Assembly: GCA_964017235.1 (NCBI GenBank)
Contig: OZ024936.1
Span: forward strand, 53,619,028-53,683,027
Reading direction: 5' to 3'
DNA length: 64,000 bases
DNA from: Sabellastarte sp. h YS-2021
Lineage: Eukaryota > Annelida > Polychaeta > Sabellida > Sabellidae
Below, in pieces: positions 11,001-23,000 of the stretch (positions are counted from its first letter, which is position 1; every line of letters starts with the position of its first letter). Under the pieces are notes generated by a model, which was given only the letters and a program-made list of their open reading frames with translations, was not told the origin of the DNA and did not search any database. Both the position numbers and the translations under genes were made by a program.

Positions 11001-14000
11001 TGTATTATTCCACAACCTTCAACAATACACAAACTGGATAGAATACTTAATAACATGTGGAGGTTATCTGTGAAACGCATGCACTTTTGCATGCCAAATA
11101 AGGAAGTTGAAGTGACAACAGAAATATATTAAAACATCTTTGAAGATTTCCATAGTAATTATATGAATTGTGCAAAGTATGGGCACTGATTTCTGGTAGA
11201 AATATAATGTTATCACACTAAAAAACGCATTGATTTTATTTGACATTTGTAAAGGGCATTTGTTACTTGCACTTGTGTTAATGCACATTTTGACAAAAAG
11301 AAATCCATCTTACTACACTTAAAACAAGCACAAATAAGTTTTTTGTGGCCCAGTTGTGTAAAGTTATGACAGGGAGCAGTAAGCAGCTGGAGTATTACAC
11401 AAACAGACCATCGGCATTTCTTACACATTGTCATGAGGTAGATTTAAGAAGATGACCAGAAAAGTGTGTTTCAAGCAATCATTTGGGTTAACTTGATAAT
11501 TATCCATTTAGCTACTACAGTCCTGGCATTGTCAGCAAATGGCATAAGGTTTAGTATTCACCATGGTCTCTTTTTGAGTAAATTTAATTTACTGTATTGT
11601 GCTTTTAAGCTACTGTCAGTAATTTGCCACAGTAGGTGAAATTCCCCAATGGTTGGCACACACTTAAAATATTGGACAAAATAATCCAAATTTGTTCGAA
11701 TTTTAAGTAAGGCACGATCAGATGCATTGCATTACATTGCCATTTTCACAGCGCCTATTGTGGCTAAGTGCTTTACAATTTAACAAAATACACAGTAAAA
11801 TGTGTAGTAATTGTATGCTATTCTAAATAGATATATACAGGTTTTTAATTTTTATTTTAGTCCAGGAGGGCATTACAACATCTAGGTTCAGCAGGTAAGC
11901 CATTCCATTGTCTTGGTGCAGCAGATCTGAAAGCACGGACACCATTATTAAGATTTTAGTTTTGCTTCTTGGATCTATCAGGCAGAGGCTTAAAGTCACA
12001 AAAATTTAAATAATATAAACCTGTAAAGTTCGCCACATATCTGAAATTCGCTACATGTGGAAAAACTAATAAAATAAATGAACTGAGGTGTGATTTGTGG
12101 AATCTATAGTAAACTAGAAAAAGGACGCATCTGTGGCCAGATGCTGGATGTATCCACCGACAAAGGCCAACTAACATAGTTTAGAAGATAAAAAGCATTT
12201 TTCGTTAATAAGCAAGCTGAAAGCACTTTTAAGTTTGGCTACCCTTATTTGACCCTGTAGCAGGGGCCCAAGGTGAAGTCTGACCACATCAAAAGATTCG
12301 CAGTCCATGATTTCCTATAAGTCGTTTTCACATTGCAAACCTCTAGGACCAATAATAAGCAGGAGGGGCCCAAGGTCAAATCTGACCACATGAAAAGATT
12401 TGCAGCCCATGACTTCCTATAAGTTGTTTTCATATTAATGAGTTATTTGAGAAATACTGGCTATCTGCAATACTTGTAGAGATAATTCGCATTTACTCAT
12501 TTTGAGTAGGTGAATAATTAGCTACGGGTCTGAAACTTCACCAAGTGAAAGCTCTCTCAAAAGTAGGCGAATGAGTTATTTGAGAAAAATTGGCTATCTA
12601 CAATACTTTTAGAGATAATTCGAATTTACTCATTTTCAGCAGGTGAGTAATTACCTACGGGTCTGGAACTTCACCATGTGAAAGCTCTCCCAAAAGTAGA
12701 TGAATGAGTTATTTGACAAAAATTCGCTATCTGCAATACTTTTAGAGATAATTCGCATTTACTCATTTTGAGTAGGTGAGTAATTACCTACGGGTCTGAA
12801 ACTTCACCAAGTGAAAGCTCTCCCAAAAGTAGGTGAAGGAGTTATTTGACAAAAATTGGCTATCTGCAATACTTTTAGAGATAATTCGCATTTACTCATT
12901 TTGAGTAGGTGCGTAATTACCTACAGGTCTGGAACTTCAGCATGTGAAAGCTCTCCCAAAAGTAGGTGAATGGGTTATTTAAGAAAAATTTGCTATCTGC
13001 AATACTTTTAGAGAAAATGCAGAATTACTCATTTTTAGTAGGCAAGTAATTTAGCCACAGGCCTAATTTAGACATAAAGCCTACTAATAGAGTACTGTGG
13101 TGCACCCTGTAATATACTTTGCAAACTTGAGAAGGCTAGCTATAATATTTTTTTTTGTTTTGAATAACATATTTAAACAAAATACTGTAAATGTAATAGT
13201 TTTCACGTTATAACTGATTTACTCAACAGTGATAACGTCAAAGTAGCTATTATTCAGCTATGCAATGAGCTACATGTCTGAATTTTTTCTATGTTATAGC
13301 TGACCCAAAATTAGGTGAACAACATATTTGAGCAAAATACTGTAAATGCAATAGTTTTCAAGTTACAACTGATTTACTCAATAGTGACAACCTGAAAATA
13401 GCTATTGCTCAGCTATGCCATGAGCTATAAGTCTGTAATTTCACGACGTTATAGCTGACCCAAAAGTAGGCGAACAACATATTTTAACAAAATACTCCAA
13501 ATGCACTATTTTTCAAGTTACAAGTCATTTACTCAACAGTCAGTACCTGAAAATAGCTATTGCTCAGTTGTGCCATGAGCTACAGGTCTGTAATTTCACT
13601 ATGTTATAGCTGACCCAAAAGTAGCTGAATAACATATTTACACAAATTTCTGTAAATGCAATACTTTTCCAATTACAACTGATTTACTCAACAGTGTGAA
13701 CTTCAAAGTAGCTATTACTCAGCTATGCAATGAGCCACAGGTCTGGAACTTCACTATGTTATAGCTGACTCCGAAATAGGTGAATAACATATTGAAACAA
13801 AATACTCTAAATGTAATACTTTTGAAGTTATGAGTAATTTACTCAACAGTGATAACCTAAAAGTAGCTATTACTCAGCTATGCCATGAGCTACAGGTCTG
13901 AAATTTTACTATGTTATAGCTGACATAAAAGTAGCTGAATAACATATTTATACAAAATTCTGTAAATGCAATAGTTTTCAAGTTACAATTGATTTTACTC

Positions 14001-17000
14001 ATGATGGAAGTTACTGAAAAGCCCAAAAGTAGCTATTACTCACTTAGCTATTGAGACAGACACCCAAGTTACTCACCACGTTGTAGCTATGAAAAAAGTA
14101 TCTGAATAACATATTTTAACAAAATGCTCTAAATGCAACACTTTTCAAGTTATAAGTGATTTAGTGCATGATTTCATGACTTTTAATGCATTTTAGACAT
14201 TTTTATCTACCACAGGCCTAATTTAGACATAAAGCCTACCAAAAAGATAGGGTGGCGAGTCCTCTAGCATACCAAGCCACCTGCCAAATATGAAAGAAAT
14301 CTGGAAAGAAATGTGGACTGTAGGTCGCTAACAAGCAATATTCCACATTTTAGACATTTTTGTCTACCACAGGCCTAATTTAGACATAAAGCCTACCAAA
14401 AAGATAGGGTGGCGAGTCCTCTACCATATCAAGTCACCTGCCAAATATGAAAGAAATCCGGAAAGAAATGTGGACTGTAGGTCGCTAACAAGAAGTCTCT
14501 GCGGACGCGGACGAGGGCGCGGACGACAACGATGATGAATCCATAGTATCCCCGCTTCGCGTCGGGGATACAATTAAGGCTTTTTGTACTGAAAAATACC
14601 AAGTTTAAGACAAAACATCCTTTTTTCATAGAAAAAGGTCAGGTTTTTAGAGATGGCGAAATTTAGATTTCTGGCGAAATTTAGATTCCTTACTCTAATA
14701 TAACATGTAAAGAATTTCCCAAAAGTCAAGGAATTTGAAGGGGATTTCCTAACTGCTTAATGCATTGCTAATTTTCCATTCAATTTGCACATGTACATTT
14801 ACCTTCTTGTTTCTTTCCTGTAGTTTCTTCTTTTCACTTATCCATGTTTTCTCTTTTCCATCCATGCTTATCTGCAGATCCTTTCTGTCACTTTCGCGAG
14901 CCTTTTCTATTTCTATAGAAAATAAAATGCAATTACAAAAAAAAAAAAAAAAAATGTGAATTTTCCATGGTTTGTATAAATTTTGCATCTGGGGCCACAC
15001 TTTGAAATAAATTTATAAAAAATCAGGTCAGGGCCCTTATTCATGGACATAGAGTAAGAAATCTAAAATTCGCCAGGAATCTATAATTCGCCACCTCTAA
15101 AACCTTAGTTAATTTAATGAAGACAATGATGTTTTTGTCTAAAAATTAGTATTTTTCAGTTCTAAAAGCCTAAATTGACTATACATTCAACGAATCTCAC
15201 CATAATTCATTTATTTTATTAGTATTTTCACATGTGGCGAATTTCAGATATGTGGCGAATTTTAGATTTCTTACTCTACTTATTCTCAGAATAAGAATTT
15301 AGTAAGAATATGAACATTTAATATACTAGTGGTCCTGTTCTCTAAACAGATATTGCGTTCAATTTGTCATTGTTACCTTAAACTTATAAGTTAACTTTAT
15401 AAGTGCCCATGAATTTGAAAATTCTTATACTTAACAATTTTTCGTATTGGTTATTTTTGTAGAAATTGTAAGAATAAAAATAATTTTGAGAAAGATGATC
15501 CAGAGAGAAAAAATAAATGATATAGAATTAAAAAAAAATTCAAATTGCCCAATAATTCAAACAAAAATAAGGTCTGTTTAGTGAGAAACTTCACAGACAT
15601 TATCAACTTTGGCTTAAAGTTTATCTTTTGACAAAAAATATTTTCTGCATTAACTCTTTTGGTGTGGAATTCACATAATGAGATGATTCACAATCACAGC
15701 TGGTGAACAGCCTTAATGTACTGTTTTCAAAATGCCTGATATGCGATAATTGATATGTGTCATGACAAAACAGAAAGAAAACGACGTGAATATGATAATT
15801 TGTGATGTTTTACATGATACAAAATAATTGTCATACACATTTAGATCCTTTAAAAATAAATTTATTACAATTTTACAATGTTATCATAACATCTGTGCAA
15901 CAGCCAGACAATGAAAAACAAAAGAGCATCTCAGTCTGATTTGGAGATGCCTGTATCCCACAGCCCGGGGAAATAGTTTCCAACACCATGAGATATGGAA
16001 GGAGTTTTTTTTTTTTTTTTTTCCATGAGATATGGAAGGAGTGACATAGTACAAAGAACAGGAGACTTTCACAGCACACAGTGATGTTGCTCAACTACAT
16101 CTCCCAACCAATGTCCCTACCAAGTATCAACTTTCTACAAGTTACAGTTTCTGAGATATAGCCTGAGACAAGATTTTAAATGTCAATGTCACTACATCAA
16201 GGTTAAAGGTCAAATCAAGGTCACTCAATGATGAGACACATATACCCCTAATCAATATCCTTACCAAATATCTCCATACTATACCTTACAGTTTTTGAGA
16301 TACAGCCTGGACAAGACTCTAAAGGTCACGGTCACTACAGCAAGGTAAAAGCTCAAATCAAGGTTACACCATGACGCTGCACAAGTTCACCCCCTAACCA
16401 ATGTCCCTACCAAATATCAACTTGATACACCTTACAGTTTCCGAGATATAACCAGGACAAGATTTTCAAACTCAAGGTCACTACGGCAAGGTTAAAGGTC
16501 AAATCAAAGTCATACCATGATGATGCACACCTACACCCACCAACTAATGTCCCTACGAAGTATTAACATCCTACACCCCTGGATTTCTGAGATATAGCCT
16601 GGACAAGCTATTTCCCCACCTACTCGACTGCCCACCAAACACCATGCCTTGGGTAAAACAATACCCGCACAGCACTTAGAGGCTGTGGCCAGGGGTAAAA
16701 AACAAAGTTCTCTGCTGCTGGGACATTAAGCAACTTAAATTACACACAGTGTTGATTGACAGCTGTAAATGATCCTACGCAGAAACAGCCAGTACTTTAA
16801 TTCTGTGCTTTACCCTTACAGTCAGTATACAAAGTTTACCAGAATACTCTCTGGGTCAATGGGACCTGCAACTATGTTACAGGTCCATAGCCAAAGTTTC
16901 CAGTACTTATTTCAGTATGGGTTATATCAATATTGAGTTTCAGAACTGACCATGTGGCAAGTGCTATAGAATAAATTTTTAATGATATTTCTATATGATG

Positions 17001-20000
17001 GGAAGAATGTTAAAAGTAAAAATCTCATGAATTTCGGGGTTCAAAAATTTATCCATATGAACATTTTATTTTCCTAAGTTACAGGACAACCAGACCTGTA
17101 ACTCTAGAATGATATAGGTCCATGAGAATAGTTTCAGTCTTAGACAGGGGGCAGGTGTTTGAAACTGGGTAGGCAACTTACAATTAATTATTTACAGCAG
17201 TAATTATGTATTTTTTGTAAAATTTCAATGTCAATCCGTGTTGGTACCATCTCATACATGCTATGATTGCTATTTTTTAAAGGCTTGATGTAGGATTTGC
17301 TACCCTTACACTCCAAGGGTTATGAGTTGTATCACTTTTGTTTCCAAAAGGGGTAACCTAAAGATATTATCACAATGCCAAAAAAATAATAAAAATAGCA
17401 ACAGCAATGTTCATACCAAGTATTAACTTCCTACCCCTTTCTAAGATATAGGCCAGATAAGATTTTCAAACTCAAGGTCACTACGGCAAAGTTAAAGGTC
17501 AAATCAAGGTCACACCATGATGATGCACACCTACACCCACCAACCAATGACCATACCAAGTATCAACATCTTCCACCTCAGGATTTCTGAGATACAGCAA
17601 GGACAAGCTTTTTCCCACCGGCCACCCGTCAGCCCAACCGCCTGCTCACCCATCCAGACACCATGGGTGAAAACAATACCCCCACAGCCCTTAAAGTCTG
17701 TGGGGTAAATATTCAACTAATTAAACATATTAGTTAATAAAAGGCCCCAAATCTTAACAGAAATTAAAGATGCAAAAGGATATCCCTGGCAAATGCTATT
17801 AAACTAAGCTGCTGAGTTTATACAGTGTCAAATTTCATATACTGTGATAGCTCATAAAATGTTTGCAATCACCAACTCAAAAACTGTATAAATTGGACTT
17901 CAAATTAAAAAAAACTAGCTTCGAAAACATAAAGATAAACAAAATATCAAGTGAGAATTCTATATAGTGGGGGAAAAAGTTTGCAATTAACTTATTATTT
18001 TATGCATGCGAAAATATGATGATGTTCTCTGGCCCAAAAAAGAAAAGACCCATTTTACATCACAATCAATCAAAATGACTGATCAATATTTTTAAGTACA
18101 CCATAAATCACCATACACATTTATAAATCTAATTTTTTTCCTTGAGTCCAAAACATTTACAATTTTAGTCAATACCATGATGCAATACTAAAGTGTGTTT
18201 CTGTATGTTGCACTGAAGATGAACAGATGCAGTCTGAGAATGATGCAATAGTGTTCAATACTAAAATCATTAAACTCTGCCATCTGTAAATGTCTTTCTT
18301 TTATAAATATAATTGAGATATACATGGAACTAGTTTTAGGGTCTCAATTTTAGAAAATGCTGTATATTTGTTAGCATAACCAGACGTTCAGCATCATTAG
18401 AATCAAATCCTATTATAAGAAATTTTAGTAACACAGAGCCTATTAACAGGACTGTATTCTTGATGGTTGTTTCCCTCAATATCTCAAAGGAGTCTCGTTT
18501 CTTATAACATCTTCACATCCCCCTAAACACCTTTGGATTTTCATTTCTTACCAGGATAGATTCTAAGAGCTTTCCAAATTGTGCCCTTCATCACACTTTA
18601 GGCACTGTATGCAATATTTGCTATGAGTTAAAACCCCCCACTATTTCCTTGATTTTCATGGCCACAGTAGGCGCCTCTGTCTGACCTCCCCTGATGTAAA
18701 ATGTCCATATTTTGGATTATTTTTTCTGGCTTTTAAAGGGTTTCCCCGCAGTGGTGAATTCATGTACAGTTGTGTATTCACCATGTTGAATTTCACATTT
18801 CTTTGTCATAGGTCCAGACTCTCTGTGTCTTTATTAACTCTTCTCAGGTGGAAAAAGGGAAAGATAAAAGTCACTCAAAAGACTACACTTTCCCTTTATT
18901 TGCCTAAAGTGTCAATATCAATAGCGACACAGTACTGTTATAATATTGGTTTTGCACAGTGCTTTTAAATACTTATAACTGATATGTAAATAATGTTTAG
19001 TTTGAGTTGACATCAAAATCTTAGAGCTGAGAGCTAAGTTTGTTATCGCTCTGCCACTGTACTCTTCATGTTTAATTCATGAGCTATGGATAACAGATAT
19101 TGTTGAACCCATCACCAGTGTTAGTCAGAAAGAAGGACTTGTCTGCGACCAGCAAGAGAGAGACTAATATTGTTACGTTTGAAAACCCGGGACAGCAATA
19201 TCATAATCTATGATTATAAATGACTACTTTCAGTCCTTTAATTATGGCCTACATTTATCAGTTACACAAGGATAATATATATATTATCATTAGAGATCAC
19301 AGGAAAAAGAAATAGGCCAACAAACCTGAGTCCAAAAGGAAATGCATGGAATCGTAAATAGTTTGGAGAATATTTGACATCTTAAAGTGTTTTTAAGTGT
19401 ATAATGGTATACAGTTCTTGCAGAAAACAAATAATGTTATATCAATACCAAATAACCACCAAGTTATTTTTTATATATACTCTATTTATTATATTATAGA
19501 TAAAAATCCTTCTCCTTTATGGATGTCCTTCTGATCAGAACCTTTTTCTATCTCTCGATTAATCTATCTCTACAACAACTGCCTTACAGGCTAAAAATCT
19601 GTTATTGGTGTTATTATAAGTTCTTATTGGATAATATTGAAACTGTGATAAAGGTTAACATAAGTTGTTGAGGTTTGATAGGGAACCGCTCAATGTACAC
19701 TAAGCCTATTTTCAGCACAAACAAGGATGTCATAAAATCCATTCCATCTATACCAAAGAACACACTCAGGATTTCTTTACGATTGTTTCAGGGCATTTAA
19801 TCAGTAGTAATGGTATAACTAGAGCCAGTTACTATATGAATATTGATGGTAACTCCTCATACAGTCTACTCTGTATCAAGGCTGTATTCTTATAACAATT
19901 CTTGCACTCTGGCAAATATTGCCCAAAAACAGTGTCCAGAAAATCATTTAAGCACCAAAACGTTTCTAGCTACACTTTCTAGTTACAAAGAAATCCAGTG

Positions 20001-23000
20001 AGTTCATTTTAACTTTCTCAGAACTAAAAGAAGGCAGAAATTAAAATAATTATTGTAATTTTTACTGTCCAGTCATTTAGCTTGGTCATTCTGCAGATGT
20101 CTCAAATTGGCAAATACAAAGAAAACAAACGATAAATTAAAACTCTAGTCAATTAGGAACACTGATGAAAGTATTTTCATTTTCCAGCTGTCTATTGTTT
20201 TGATAATAGACCATTCTAGACTACAGAGTTCATGAAGAAATTGAAATTTCTGTAAAATGCATATGACTGCAGCTAATTATATAATATATACTTAGAAAAA
20301 AACAAACACAAGCAATATTACAATTTATTCCAGATAAAAACTGGTGTTTCTTTTTTGATTAAGTATATAATTATTATATATGTTTATACAGTTGTACTTC
20401 AAGTAGATTTACCCTTGCAAAGTTGAATTCCTTTTCGGAGTGAAGACTTATCAGCTTCACAAAGTTATAAGGCCCAACTGTTCTGTACCTAACAGAAGGT
20501 ATATTTTGTAATCTTTGGGAAGGCCTGGTGACCTTTAAATTTTGTTTCAGAAAGTCTCATTTAACTCCAGACCTGTTACTCCAGGTTCTCCTATAAAAAT
20601 TAAGGAAGGAGTAATCTGCCCAGGTTTGCACTCCCAAAAATGTACATCAATGAAAATGTATTATAGTTATGTGTAATAGTAGAAGTGATAGTCATAGATA
20701 TTCAGTTTTAAGTTTGATATCTTTTAACTCACCTTTGATCTGAGTTTGGAGATTCTTAATGAGTTTCTGAGATTCCTCCTTGACTTTTGTGTCCAATACT
20801 TCTTCCCCAGTCATTTTTCCTGTACAAAAATTACAATATATTTTGATATTAGCAGAACCTCTATTATCCAACCCTCTGTTATCCAAAATTTCAATTATCC
20901 AACCTCAAACCCACTCTCCGAACTCCATTTAAGCCTGTTATTTTAGCCTTCCTATTATCTGACCTTTCTATTATCCGAGTAAATTTTTACTCTCCCAAGA
21001 TGGTCAGATAATAGAGGTTATACAGTATAAGCAAAACTACCATAAGTAGTATATTGCCATAAGTAATGCTATTTTCTAAGTTCTGACAATTATCAGTGCA
21101 AAAAAAAAAAAAACAAAAAAACAATCATATCTAGAACATCTACTTCGGAAAGTGGCCACAATTAGAACACATTTTGATACACAAATGTTATTTTCAATGG
21201 GAGTAACAAGGCATGATGTCTCAGAAAAATTCTTTCAAGAAAAATTATATAAGAATTTCTTTTTAAAATGGTATAAAAAGTATATTTGAAATATATTTGA
21301 CCAACAAATAATGCCTTCATATTGATTATTAGCTAAAATACTAGGATTTCAGATTTCTTACTCTACGCAATATATTGGAAGTGACAATATACGGAATTAA
21401 ATCAAAACATTATGTATTTGTTTCTTTCAGGACTCCGTATAGCTGCCATTATAACGAGACATACTGAAAAAAACATGTGTTCTGTTATTTCCTGTTTCTT
21501 TCACCGGTGACTTGTGCAAACAGTATGTCATTTGAACTAAAGGGAAGCCGAGTACAAAATAATGTCTAGACTGAGTTTCAGCCAAAAAAGCTTTCATTTG
21601 TGCTTTTGTGCAATTGCAACCAAGCATGAGGAATTGTCAGGTACAAAGTCCTCTGTAGGGTTAGCTGTAAAAACAAGGTTGACATTAAAAAACATATTAA
21701 CCATTCATGTATGATTTATGTTCCCAAATTAAATCAAGACCCCAATATCTTAATGTTTTGTAGTCAGTAAGAGAATTAAATATAGCTTTGATACGAAATA
21801 TTACCTGATGGTCGTCGTTAAACTACTCTAATTCTAACTGAACTTTTACAGCAAATATTCTCTGTAGTGAAAACAGACTGTAAAGAACATATTAAACAAA
21901 AGCATAGATCATAAATCAAATATCCAGGGACACAACTAGAGATCAGACCACAATGGAGATAATACTAGATATCAAAAAGTATGAATTAGGGTGGGTACGC
22001 TTAAGCAATTTGAGATAAAATTTCTACTTCTGTTGAAAGGAGAAAAGAGAAGTGGTAGAGCACCATCATCATTCGTATCCTTCTAAATCTTTGGAGCATA
22101 TCTTAAAGCAGAGGTTAAGACCAAATTGGTCTATAGCTTTAAACATTCACATATTACAAGCCTAAGGTTAGGTGCATGAATAATATGGAAGACTTTACTA
22201 CTACTGGCAATCTACCCATAAACACCCATGCTGCATGATGACAATATTTTGATTTTAAATTGAATACTAGTAGGCTTACATTGTACTTTCATTAGAGCAG
22301 ATTATCCAATGATATTTATATTTACATGTATTAATAACTGTACATAGTTTGATAATATTTCTTAATTTTAAATCACTTTTTTTTTTTTTGATAATTCGTC
22401 TATATTATACGGAGCCCTGGAAGGGACATAGAACTGCTTTCCTTGCATTTTTTTATCTCGTTACCACAAGATAGTAAGTCATTCCCACAAGATAGGAAGT
22501 CGTTCCCACAAGTTAGTAAGTCGTTCCCACAAGATAGAAAGTCGTTCCCACAAGTTAGCAAGTTGTTCCCACAAGATACTAAGTCGTTCCCACAACTTAG
22601 TAAGTCATTACCACAAGATAGAAAGTCGTTCCCACAAGTTAGCAAGTCGTTCCCACAAGTTAGCAAGTCATTACCACAAGTTAGCAAAGTCGTTCCCACA
22701 AGATACTAACTCATTCCCACAATTTAGCAAAGTCGTTACCACAAGATACTAACTCGTTCCCACAAGTTAGCAAAGGTGTTACCACAAGATACTAACTCGT
22801 TCCCACAAGTTAGCAAAGTCATTACCACAAGATACTAACTCATTCCCACAACTTAGCAAAGTCGTTACCACAAGATACTAAGTCGTTCCCACAAGATAAC
22901 AAGTCATTGCCACAAGATAGCAAGTCATTCCCACAAGTTTTACTAAGTCATGCTTCGATGCCAATGTACAGGCAATATCTTTGTCTATGATACCTAACTT

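Larger units (their letters stand above)
12114..14573 (+). mobile_element. Helentron-like non-autonomous element inserted in a MITE
   Basis: Its limits are given by the two MITE halves. It begins CTAGAAAAAGGACGC and ends in a hairpin (GTATCCCCG...CGGGGATAC, 14,546-14,571) followed by AA, between A and T with no clear target duplication. GTATCCACCGAC near the left end mirrors GTCGGGGATAC at the right, as subterminal inverted repeats. Inside are two B-type units, a 133-bp satellite, a 154-bp satellite and a 151-bp duplicate. No coding sequence for a Rep/helicase is present, so it would depend on an autonomous partner. The family name is inference; the boundaries are seen. Confidence 0.75.
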
